Position numbers and translations under genes: made by a program. Of a stretch of DNA of 64,000 nucleotides, positions 14,001 to 24,552 are shown one piece after another. The stretch lies in contig NC_058506.1 in the NCBI RefSeq assembly GCF_020382885.2, forward strand, positions 8,286,318 through 8,350,317. Reading direction: 5' to 3'. Below the pieces are notes generated by a model. That model had not been told where the DNA came from, did no database searches, and saw only the letters and a program-made list of their open reading frames with translations. Source of the stretch: Scatophagus argus. Its lineage: Eukaryota > Chordata > Actinopteri > Scatophagidae. Position 1 is the stretch's first letter. Every line of letters begins with the position of its first letter.

Positions 14001-17000
14001 CGGTCTTATCACTGTAATTGGCGACTGAAATAAGGAGTGAAATTTTCAGGCTTTTTCTTTGAAGGAAAGGCACAGGTATACTCCTACACCTCATCTGGAT
14101 AAGGACCCAGCATAATAACATGAGGCATACAGTTTTCTGCTTTACTTTAATTGTTATAACAAGATAGGTTTCCATATGAAAGGACAGATCTGCGGTAAAC
14201 TTTGTTTCATTATACAGCTCATGCAAAATTTGAATCTGCCAGGGTTGCACAGTTTTGCATGCAGATGCAGGTTGTCAAAGCAACAATTGAGCTGTTGATA
14301 TAACTGACTTAAAACGGTAGTTTGGCATTTTGGGAAAGTTTTATTGCTAACAGTGAACTGAGACGACTGATTCTCATATCTATGCAGTAAATTTAAGGAT
14401 ACATCCAGGAGCCAGGTTGTTTACTGTAACATAAAGACTGGAAACAATGACTGTAAAATAGTGACTTCTTGTTTTCACACCTTGGTTTTGTACAGATCAA
14501 ACAGACAAGATATAACATGATTTAACTAGTGTTTGTTGTTGTTCATTTGTTCAGTTCAGACAGAGCCAGGCTAATCACCTGCTGGCTCAGCCATATATTA
14601 ATCACACATGAGAGTCGTGTCAGTTTTTTATCTGTCTTTGAGCGCAAAAGTTAACCACATTTCCCAAAGTGTTGAACTAACCATTTAATTAAAGGGACAG
14701 TTCACCTCCAAATAAAAAATACTTATTTTCCTTATTACCTGCAGTGCTGTTTATCCATCTAGATTATTCCGGTGTGAGTTTGAGATATCGGTTGTAGAGA
14801 CGTCTGCCTTCTCTTCAGTATGATGAAACTGGATGGCACCATGGGGCTCAAATCATCAAAAAACACATAACAGAAATCATGACATAATTACTCAAAATAA
14901 TCCATAGATTCATCCATTGCTGTGAACTGTTTCATGTCGGTTAGAAGGTCACATCAAGTCGGCTACATGGCATGTTAAAAGCAGCTACAGCAGCTCAGCG
15001 TAGTTCTTATCAGTTTATGGAGTTGAGTGCTAATTCACCAGAAACATCATTACCAATCACACTTTTCATCAAGTTTCTTTATTCTGTCGACTTTAAACAG
15101 AAACTGTGTAACTCTTGGATTGTGTCTGTGTTATACACTGGTCTGTGTATAATGTGTATTTATATAACTACATATCTGAAATCCTGCATCGACTTTTAGA
15201 GGCATAGAGAACATTCAGCTCTATTTCACTCTTATGTCATTACTCTTTCACATTATGCTTATTTCTGTGCTCCAGAATTGGTGAAATACCAGTATTGAAG
15301 TAATTCTTTAAGTATGTCATATTTCACCTTTATCTTCACAGCATGTTAGAAACTGTATTTTTCCTAATTCATAAGGCAGAATTGTTTCATATTGGAAGAG
15401 ATGAAACACTTTCTCCCTCTCTGCTTCTCTCATGCTTGCTGAAATAACTGAAGATTATTCAGGCATAATGAACATGAAATATCCAATCTCCTGTTACAAT
15501 ATTAGAATGTAAATGAGTAAAACATTCTCATTGAACTTTAAAGCCAGCTGTAATGGAAGAAGTTATAGAGTGACCGAATTGTGTGTTTTTAACTACAGAT
15601 GTCAAAGATCACACAGCAGAAATCTGTACTGTTTGAAAGATTATTCACTGTCATTGCACCTTTAATAGATATGGATCTAACCTCTGACATTATACATTTC
15701 AGAATAAATGTCCCAGGTGTAAAGCAATTTGGCCTTCAGCTGTAGTGATTTGAACATTTCCATTATCTCACATTTCGCCTTCTGATCTTTATTCGTCTGC
15801 AGGCATCGGATGCACATATCCACCATGTATGAGCACTGCATACGGATGAGACATCTTTCACAGGAGTTCCTTCTGCTGCAGATCACTCAGGAAGAGTTCC
15901 TCTGCATGAAGGCCTTGCTGCTCTTCAGCATTCGTAAGTACTGTCCTTTTCTAGAGAGCATCAAAAGGTCAAAACAACCTTACTTTCTCCAAGTAGAAGA
16001 CAGGCAGTAGAGCAAGTGAGAAATTTAACTGCTGAGCATGCAGTCAAAACTGTTTGTGTGTTTTCACCAGTTCCAGTTGAGGGTCTGAAGAGTCAGAAGT
16101 ACTTTGATGAATTGCGTCTCACCTACATCAACGAACTCGATCGTCTCATCAACTATCGGATGCCCGCCAATTGTTCCCAGAGGTTCTACCAACTCACCCG
16201 ACTCCTGGACTCTCTCCAGATGGTGAGATTCGCTGCCTCCAATGACTTCAGGTTGTTGCATGCACACACATATTCCTTCTCCACAACAGAAGGGAAATTA
16301 TAATATAATTGGTAGGGAAATTATAATATAATTTCCCTTCTGTTGTGGGGACGGAATATATGTGTGCATGCAACAACCTGAAGTCAATATATAATTACAT
16401 GTAAGCATTCGTGAAAGCTGAACACATCTAAACATGCTGGCGTTTTATGAGCAGCAGGGAAAGCAGTCTAAAGCAGAAGAGAGTTGTAATTGTACTAATT
16501 TGCTTAAAACATTTTTTGGCAGTACATGCAATTAAGTCACAGGGGATGCTGTGCTTTAAATAGCACACTGCAGAATCTCATACCTTAAAATCTAGCCTTG
16601 AGATCTAATATTAGCATATAAAAAAAGCTTATTTAGATATTCAGTTTATTATGATTAGCAGCCCTCCAATGCTCTCATTTTTTGGCAATGCCAATGGCTT
16701 AAGGGAAGAGCTAATTGGATGTCTAGGTCTAAGTTGGGTGTCTCTTATTAATATTTATTTTTTCCTGAGTCATTGTCAAAACATTGTAAATCTAATTCAG
16801 AATTTATTTGTGTGTTTCCTCTGTTTCAGACAGTAAAGAAGCTCCATAAGTTTACATTTGAACTTTTTGTCAAGGCTCAGTCGCTCCCCACCAAGGTCAG
16901 CTTTCCAGAGATGATTGGAGAAATAATCTCAGTACATGTACCAAAGATCCTGAATGGTTTGGCTAAACCCATTTTGTTTCATGAGTATAAGGATTTTTTT

Positions 17001-17003
17001 TAA
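5037..17003 (+). CDS. ar: Androgen receptor, exons 2-8 (5'-partial; NTD exon outside window)
   Basis: Nuclear steroid receptor that binds androgens, moves to the nucleus and regulates target genes as a dimer. Coding exons: 5037-5188, 5413-5529, 10679-10957, 11486-11630, 15803-15933, 16071-16222, 16830-17003; together 382 residues plus stop. Exon lengths 152, 117, 145 and 131 equal those known for human AR exons 2, 3, 5 and 6. Exons 2-3 encode the two zinc fingers, with P-box CGSCKV and D-box ASKNDC, followed by the nuclear-localisation stretch ending RKLKK. Exons 4-8 encode hinge and ligand-binding domain. The equivalents of human N705, Q711, W741, R752 and T877 (older numbering) are conserved, while M749 is Leu. 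The protein ends FHEYKDFF, five residues past the usual human end. The N-terminal transactivation exon was not found in 1-5036, so intron 1 exceeds 5 kb. Teleosts often have two AR paralogues (alpha and beta); I cannot say which this is. Confidence 0.97.
5530..10678 (+). other. AR intron 3 (5.1 kb)
   Basis: AT-rich intron between the second zinc-finger exon and the hinge exon. The donor is GTAGGC at 5530; the acceptor TTTGTAG ends at 10678. I saw no coding exon, no recognisable transposon and no long simple repeat. A short tandem duplication of GTTAACTAGA lies near 8104-8125. Small open frames here are shorter than about 110 codons and match nothing I know. Confidence 0.6.
11070..11415. repeat. 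Possible dispersed-repeat fragment in AR intron 4
   Basis: The segment beginning near 11100 carries the string GGCCACTTGGGGGCA, which also occurs at 32287-32301 at the head of another dispersed repeat in this window. Sharing 15 bases at two unlinked intronic sites suggests a repeat family, although the flanking sequence has diverged. A 129-codon minus-strand open frame crossing this stretch (11013-11402) resembles no known protein and is treated as chance. Confidence 0.35.
12615..12690 (+). repeat. Possible decayed tRNA-derived SINE head
   Basis: The order 'GGTAG..GCCTTGTAACTGGAAGAT' followed by 'AGTTTGATCT' and 'AGCTGGGAAG' resembles the A-box / B-box arrangement of fish tRNA-derived SINEs, where the B box is usually GGTTCGATCC. 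The B box is mutated at several positions, so it should not be transcribed. The call rests on pattern memory only. Confidence 0.4.
14305..14688 (+). repeat. Dispersed teleost repeat copy (TTTGGCATTTTGGGAAA...TAACCATTTAA)
   Basis: The opening 'GTAGTTTGGCATTTTGGGAA', the central 'CATAAAGACTGGAAACA', the later 'CAGAGCCAGGCTAA' and the closing 'CCCAAAGTGTTGAACTAACC' come in the order of a very common percomorph interspersed repeat that I recall. The copy is diverged. It lies inside AR intron 5 on the sense strand and directly abuts the next repeat. Confidence 0.55.
14689..14955 (+). repeat. Dispersed teleost repeat copy (TTAAAGGGACAGTTCACC...)
   Basis: Begins TTAAAGGGACAGTTCACC and continues through 'GATATCGGTTGTAGAGACG' and 'GATGGCACC' to 'TGTTTCATGTCGGTTAGAAG'. 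This matches the order of another common percomorph non-autonomous element as I remember it. The right end is not clear; 14955 is an estimate. The leading TTAA is compatible with a TTAA-targeting (piggyBac-like) element, but no second end could be matched. Confidence 0.5.
16243..16386. repeat. Long inverted repeat (foldback) in AR intron 7
   Basis: Two 68-base arms (16243-16310 and 16319-16386) are reverse complements with only about four mismatched or wobble positions, separated by eight bases. Pairing was followed base by base from the loop outward. The inner part also reads as a direct duplication of GGGAAATTATAATATAATT either side of GGTA. The left arm starts 20 bases after the exon-7 donor, so the primary transcript could fold into a long hairpin beside that splice site. 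Confidence 0.93.
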
Positions 17004-18047
17004 ATCAAGAAGTGACTCATCTTTGCTGCCTCCGTAAACTTTAACAGAGGGACTGTCTCCCAAAATCTTCAGTCTAATAGCTCTTAGACCTGTCCTGGAA
17101 TCATTTTTTCCCTTTTAGCCATAATTGAGATAGTTTGTTGAGAACTATTAAAGCTTTTACCTGAGGCACTGCAAAACATCATCTGCTGACAGCTCTGCTG
17201 TTTCTGAGAGCAGAGTTTGTTTTCACCTGGAGCAGAGATACTACTTTACATACGCAGTAAGTCTGTAAATCATGATTACATCAACATAAAAGTAGCAGGG
17301 TTAACAACACACACACTCACACGTGACCTTCATTATACATACACTTGACGAAGTGTTCACGATAACAAAAAGATAAAACAACCAACTGCCCAAAGATGAG
17401 AACTGGATCACAGAAAGATACACCTACTTTTTTCCATCAACTTACCAAAATCTGTTTATTTAAGTGCTGCCTTCAGGTGCACCCATGAAGTTCCTTCTGG
17501 TAAAATTGAGAGTGGTAAATGCAGCTTAGGAGACATTTAAGTGCTTAAGTGCCTTAAAATCAGAACTGTAGATCTCAGATTGTTTTTTTTTTGTTTGTTT
17601 GTTTGTTTGTTTGTTTGTTTTTTAATTTTCATAATTTAACTTTAACATCAGTTTTATGAAGCTTTCTAATGAATGGGCAAAATCTGGAAATTCCTGACAT
17701 TCAAGAGTGGCTTTGCTTTGCATAAAATATTACAATGACAGTCAGTGTAGGAGTGGTAAACAAGCAGTTGAACTGTAAAAGTTTGACCTGATGTGCTACA
17801 TTATACTTTGTGTATAGTTAACCTGAATTATAATGAAACTGAGTGGAGTGCTAGTTATGGAAATCTGACTATGTAATAATTAAACAGATAACTGTTACTG
17901 CAGGGGTCACAGAAGATTTGCTCTCAGTTGTGTTTTCTGCCTCTTTGAGGCGCAGATTTGCTGCACAGCCAACTGAAGTGTTTCTCAAGGCAATCGAAGG
18001 CAGCTGTAATATATTTGCTTTTCACTATTTGATTATCTGACAATAAA
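17004..18047 (+). other. AR 3'-UTR candidate region
   Basis: Sequence following the AR stop codon. The first clear AATAAA on the plus strand that I noted is at 18042-18047, giving a possible 3'-UTR of about 1 kb; an ATTAAA-like variant occurs earlier, near 17146. A (TTTG)n microsatellite lies at 17591-17620. Where transcripts actually end cannot be told from sequence alone. Confidence 0.35.
17591..17620. repeat. (TTTG)n microsatellite
   Basis: Seven to eight uninterrupted TTTG units preceded by a T-run, in the AR 3' flank. Confidence 0.9.
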
Positions 18048-19288
18048 AAAAAATGTATGGACCATACTGTATTCATCCAGTATTTGGACAAGTGTTGTAT
18101 TTGGTAGCAAGCATACAAACAAAACCTCACTTTGAGTGTTAAGAAGAATATCTGATCTGGTCTTTACTATTTGTTTTTGAGTACTTCTGACATACCATAC
18201 ATGATCAGTAGTACTGTACTGAAAGTAAAGAATAATGCAAAATCTCAGCTAAGAGATTATCACAAGAGAAATGAACTGAGTTCTATACTATAAAACTGTA
18301 AACAGTAGTCAATGAAGCACATTGCAGCCATCTCCAAAACACACTGCATGTTTATTGTCGCTCTGCACTTGGCACCTTTTCTCATCACATTGACAGCAAA
18401 TCTGTAGAGCTTTTTTTCTCAATGTTACTAATTTTACAGTGTTAACTTATAAATATGTAGTGAGTAAACCTGTTAAAGACGATACCTGATATGGGTAAAG
18501 TTTGAGAAAATAGCTTGTGAAGAAATATTGATACTTTATTACACTACAGCTTCAAAGTTATTAATAATTAAATAATAAGATAAGACTTAACAGTTCAATC
18601 CAAGCAAGGCAACTTTAGTGAGCTAACAGTAACTTATATTTTTACGTCTTGCACCAAGTCTGAATAATAAATACATTTCAATTAAAATGATGAAATTTTA
18701 AAGAAATTGCAGCAGAAATAAGCCAGACTACGTCTGTTTAGACGTGGTGCTTTTAGAAAGTATCAAACTACACTCTGGATTATTTTTGTAAAAGCAAAGC
18801 AAAGCAAGGGCATATGACTAATTATATGAGCTAGAAGCAAAAGATTAATTGATAAATCTACAACTGAGTCCTCTGCTATATTGGAAAGTGCAGCTCTGTA
18901 CACATCCACTGTCCCCAACCTGGTGTTGACAGTTTTGTGCTGTGGGCGGTGGGTTGCAGCAGTGGGGACTGATAGACTTGCAGGGAAACAAGAACGAAAG
19001 CATGGCAATACAGGAAAATACAGAACGAGGACTTGATTCAGAGTCACAGAGATCTTAAGCTTGGGCAGTAATGTTCCAGCAGGACAATAAACAGAAACTT
19101 AATGTCAACTCAAAACTGGAAGGGCTTCAGATGTTAAAGTGTTAAAGTCCTTGACTGGCCCTGCCAAACCTCAGAGATGAAAGCAAAGAAAAAAATCTGT
19201 GGAATGCCTTGAAGATAGCCGATCACGGACATCTGAATAAAGCCGTTAAAGCAGCAATTAATTAAGATGAATACATTTGTTAAATTTG

Positions 19289-19312
19289 AAAATAAATAAA
19301 TAAATAAATAAA
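19289..19312. repeat. (AAAT)n microsatellite
   Basis: About six AAAT units in AT-rich intergenic DNA between AR and OPHN1. Confidence 0.9.
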
Positions 19313-22080
19313 GCGAGAGGCATTTTTTGCATACAGCTTGGACTACATGGTGCAGAGTGTATATGAAACAGCATCTCTCAGTAAATTAAGTAGAATTGTA
19401 GCAAATCAATGTGTTTTTCACTATACTAACAAAGACAAAACTTTAACTATAACTCTGTAAACTCACCACTTTTTAACAATTCGGCATCTCTTTTACCAGC
19501 TCGTAGATGCATGCATCATGTGTTTGTATAACCGTATGTAAGTTTTAGCTTCACAGAAAGCAATGCATAGACATCCATGTATTCCTCCGAGTACCTTTTT
19601 TAGTGTATACTGACTGATAATGTCACCATTGGTCAATGCATGCTGTCAGAGCGCATGATAGCATTTTGTTGTGCAGTGTTAAGTGATAAGTTGATCATAA
19701 CAGTCAGGTTCACATTAACCGATTTGTTTGTATGTGACTCTTTGATAAACTTCAGTGGAATGTTTAGGGTACTTTATCTGCATAAATGAATGTCTCCATC
19801 TTTACTATGTTATATCTGCTATGTTAAAATAAACAAGGGAGAAGAGGGAATCCAGTAGCTATGGGCAAATACAGGTGATACATGAGACATGAGCCCAACA
19901 AAACAGCTTAAATTATAGCCCTGACACGTCAGTGAGTGTCTGCTGTCATTTTAGAAAGCAACAGTTCAGAGTTAAGTTGAAATTCCACAAAAGTTTAATT
20001 AATTACATAAGTACCCAAATTATGAGTACAGTATTTGCATGTGCAAAAACAGTAAAATGATTCAGACTATAGGTATTGTAATGAAGCACATGATGCTTAA
20101 GTTATGCAAAAATTCAGAAAAAGACGTTAAACAAGCCATCTTACATTTCCTGAATGCACTATATTCTAAGACTGTTGTTACACAGTTAATATTTTACTCT
20201 TTATCCTTGAAATTAACATTGGGTCTGTAATGTTGTAGGGTTTTTTTTTTGCTTTGTTTAGTTGTTTTTTGTAATGGTGTTTAGCTTTATTACATATTAC
20301 ACATGAAGGCATTACCTGTGCCTGATAATCGCACACCTCAATGAGCCACATAGATGCCCATGTACATTTTTAATTGTAATATGATTTAATCACTTTAGGC
20401 TGCTGTGTTTGTATTATGTCAGTTGACAATAGCTGGTATGTGCCCAGTGTACTGCATATTAACTTGGTTCTTTGTACATGCTACAGTAAGTGTATATATT
20501 GATTAGTTTACTGTCTGTTTTGGTGTCCAAACACTCGACTTTTAAAGTCATCTCTTGTATGATTTATACCTTTTGTGGCCTGTGTTTTTCAATATGTGTG
20601 TTTTTCAAAGGTGTAAAGCTGCATCATCTTTTAAAGGCAATTAAAATAATTCAGACTCTGAGGACAGTGTTAGACTTTTTTTTTTTTAAACCTTACAAAT
20701 TAAAAAGTGGTCTTTCATCACCTTAACTCTAAATACAGGATAAGTCTTTGATGAAAAAATAATATACGCTGACAGCAACTCACTCTGACTCACACTCATA
20801 TAAACTGCATGACAAGCTGGGTGGAGAGAAACTCTCAGATCAGAGAGAAAGTTACCATACACAGTTGGCAAGTGTGATTCTGCTATCCAAAAAAAATGAT
20901 TTAGCAAGTATCAGGTGGGGCATTCCCGAAGTAAAGTAGCAGAAGAATGCTTCAGCACTAAATACATGTTTAATTCAGTTTAGACATCTCAAACAGCGTG
21001 TCTGCTTCAGCGAGAACACGCATGCTTTTGTTCTGGTGTATGTGCTCCCTGTTAGAGAGTCTCACACTTCGCTGCATATTAATTTACTAAAGCTCAAGGT
21101 CATATGAATTGGCATGAAATCAGTGAGGGAATTTCCATCCACATCCATCCACATCCGGTCCTTGATGTGGGCCGATCAACCGGCAAGTCCGGTGCTGAGG
21201 CCAGTACAGTAGTTTTTAGTTGGTAGATTTAAGTTGGTAGATTTAAATGTGGAATGAAAAGGGCCGCAGAGAGGAGGCAAGGCTCCGGCTGGCAGTGAAG
21301 GTTGGAATGTGGTGGGAGGAGTGGATAGGGAAAAAAAAAATAATACAATGTTGACTGAAAACAGGTTTTTAAAGCAGATGAAGGTTTCACAACTATACGG
21401 AACTACTGAGTACATAATACTAGGAACGGCCGTGTTCCCCTTTTCATTTGGAAGGGTTTAGGTTGAAAAGTTTAATGTTTTAACAGTTTAACTTAAGTGG
21501 TATTCTGAAATTGTGTTTATTTCCTGCTGAAACTAAATATTTTAAGAAATAAATAATCGCCAAATCTCATGGAGACACATGAATAATTTTGCTCCTCAGG
21601 CAGGATTGATTTTCACGGTTTGCTAAAGGCTGCAGCAAATCAGACAGGAGAAAAGACTTTATTTTATTGCTATCAGCTAAGCTAAAAGAACAACCACATG
21701 TTTCGTGTGAGCAATCTACTCACTGAAAAATGGCAAGTTACCATAAGCCTAACGCAAGATGAAAATAAGGTTAACACTGGGACATCTTTCCAAACATTTT
21801 CAGCCTACATAAGGTACGCAACAATTCAGTCTTTGCAGAAATATTACACGGCATCATGTGGGTTTTAAGCCCTGTTATACTCTTGCCATTTGTCCTGCTT
21901 CTAGTTGGGAGTTTTCAAACAAATATGTCAGAAGTTCAACCTTTCTCCACACTCACCAGATTTCTAATTATAATATAAATTATATTCTAAATAATTTTTC
22001 TTTTTATTTTTGCATCAGTTTTTACTTGGTAAAAAAATAAATGTTTTGCACTTACGTCACCTTGTCAACAACAGCTTCTG

Positions 22081-22772
22081 CAGTGGCGGGCCGTGCATTT
22101 GGTACCTGGGCCTTCAGTGGGGACATGATCTGACTTAGTCCACTTCTTAATACAACAATAATCACGTCGCAATTCTAATAAAAAAAAACAAAACAAAACA
22201 TCGATACTATCCAAAAACGTAATACGACAAGGCGTGGCATTAGAGAGAGACGAATTTCGCATGTTGAGGATAATTACCATCATTAATACAACAAAAAAAC
22301 AAAATTTAAGACAACTCCAAACCTCTACACAACAACTGCAACCGCGCCATATACATCATCCGGAGCAGTTCAAAACTGCTAGTCGTGCTTGGCTGTGACT
22401 TTTGCCCTGAGCGACCAATCAGGATCTGGGGATTCTGAAATCTGATTGGTTAAAGAAACAGTCAATGGCTAATATAGTCTAAATTGCGTGGGCCGGCACT
22501 ACTGATTCTGAAGACCCGGGGCAGATTAGACTGACATGGCAACCCATAGAGGCTGAAATCTGATTGGACAAAAATCGAACATCCACATACACGTACTGGA
22601 AGCGGTGCAGCCGAGACACATGCTACGAAATGAGGAGAATGAACTGTTGGGAATAAATGAATACAATTTCATGGAACAAATATTAGAATTTAGGTTGTAA
22701 ATGTAGGTCAGTGCCTCTGATAGTGTTTAGGCCAGCAGAGAAGGCCTTGCTGGCCCTGACGGACCACCACTG
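22081..22772. mobile_element. Non-autonomous hAT-type DNA transposon (692 bp)
   Basis: The left end reads CAGTGGCGGGCCGT and the right end, on the opposite strand, CAGTGGTGGTCCGT, with two differences in 14. The flanks are AGCTTCTG (22073-22080) and AGTTTCTG (22773-22780), an 8-bp direct repeat with one mismatch, the length made by hAT transposases. CAGTGGCG-like tips are typical of hAT elements. No transposase frame is present, so it would need help from another element to move. It lies between AR and OPHN1. Internally there are several ATTGG/CCAAT strings. Confidence 0.85.
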
Positions 22773-24552
22773 AGTTTCTGCATACATATTCATATTCCTT
22801 TAATAATGAGGTTTTTTATATATTACAGATAAAGCCTCTCCAATTCAATGCATTCTATACATTTAAAAAAGCTTTGGACACAAAGAACGATTAAATCATT
22901 AAATGTGTTGCATGATTGCATGGCTTTTGATTGATTCCAAATTTGTTTTCTAGTTCAGAAAAGGGTAAGTGATCATTATTGAATCACAACGGTGGAGTGC
23001 AAAACCCAAACTTAATGCTGGGCTGCCGGCCAAAAGCAAGCACCTATTGTATGGTAAAGATCCAAAATGGCACTAAGATCCCAAGTTCCTGTAATTGACT
23101 GACTTCCTGTGCAATGTGTCACTCTGCTCACTGTGCACTTCATAAAAAATAGCTGAGGATCTTATGTATTTAAAAAGCACTTTTACATCACTGAAGCTCA
23201 AACAGCATACACATTACTATACTGTTTTTATTTATTTTCCATTAAACATCAGGTGGGCCAGCTTTGGCCTCTGGACCCCACTTTGGACCACCTCTGATCT
23301 TGACTAAACTTCTTAACCCAATTCAGCGCAAATGTGAAACAGAACTCGTATGAGTGATTTCAAACATCAGTGCTATGACCAAGGAGAGCCAGGACTAAAG
23401 CATTATGCAATGGTACTGTAATACACAGCTCCTTAAAATACAAAATATTCATGAGTCATGTTAAGAACTTTTCCTGTTTATTTTCTTTTTTTTTTTTAAG
23501 ACAAATCCAACCAACAACAACAGACTTTTCAAGTTGGGTTATCAAAAAACTAATGAAAACAACAATCTGTTTGAGAACTAAGAAAGAAGGAAACACTGGA
23601 GTGTTATTTTCACATACAACCACTTTTGTAATCCCAACAATTGGGTGCAACAACTTCAGGTAAACTTTAAGGATTCCCCTGTGCAACCTGACCCGCCAAC
23701 ATCAGGTAAGAAGTGAGTGAACAGGAGGTCAGAAGTATGGGAATGTTCATGTGAATCAGTACTAATAATTCCCTTCTACACCCACACTATCCTTATATTC
23801 ATTATGTAACTTCCAACCACAATGACTGGTTATTAGGCTGATACTTCATAGCAAAATACTTTGTGTAATGTCTCTTCAAAAGTGACTTCAATCTAAAAGT
23901 TATGTCAGAGTGGATCGACTCGAATAGCTTCAGAAGAAATGATAGCTGTGGCTTAGAATGAATTTGCTTCACCAGTTCCTTGATAGGCCATACCATGGTC
24001 CATCTCATAAAAACTAGAGGTTAATATTAAGCCTTTTACATGTACAAATTAATAATGATTAAATGGATTAAGTCCCTTTTAATCAATTAGTCTTCTTTGG
24101 GTGATCTACTTTACAATGCTAAAAACAAGCATTAAGAGTACAGTCATCAATGTAAGCAGTTTTAAGGTGGTTAGTCTCCTCCAATAAAATCAAACATTCA
24201 ATTTAACAATAAAATTACTTAAAATTGTACATTTCTTTGACAAAATTGTCAAATGGTAAGTAAGAAGGGGAGAGCCTTATGGTTACATCCTGACTTTGGA
24301 ATAATGAGCCATGACTGCGTCAATTACACTGCAAGTTCATTCAAAAGTCTGTTTGCTGCTGTGTTGCCTTCCAACACTGTTATTAAAATTAAAAATCGAA
24401 TAGAATCAAATACATCCATTCAGTTCTACTGTGAGCCATTTCTTCATTTAATCTGATAGTGACTGAGTTCATTTGTGTTGAGTCCCTCCAGCATTATGTG
24501 CATCCAACAGCACATGCAGCGGTCACATGACATGGCCTGAGTCTCCTCAACT

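Larger units (their letters stand above)
11631..15802 (+). other. AR intron 5 (4.2 kb)
   Basis: Intron between two ligand-binding-domain exons. It starts GTATGT at 11631 and ends TCTGCAG at 15802. It contains a C-run (11731-11740), a probable decayed tRNA-derived SINE near 12618-12690, and two abutting dispersed repeats (14305-14688 and 14689-14955). Other open frames of 100-120 codons (12921-13280 plus, 13939-14250 minus) lack any recognisable family and sit in repeat- or AT-rich DNA. Confidence 0.6.
18048..24552. other. AR-OPHN1 convergent intergenic region
   Basis: The two genes point toward each other across this interval. It holds an (AAAT)n stretch at 19289-19312, short duplications at 21137-21160 and 21218-21246, a hAT-type element at 22081-22772, and the probable OPHN1 3'-UTR at its right end. 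The minus-strand polyadenylation hexamer nearest to the OPHN1 stop that I noticed is the TTTATT at 23477-23482 (AATAAA on the minus strand). No coding sequence was recognised; the open frames are all under 95 codons. Confidence 0.6.
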
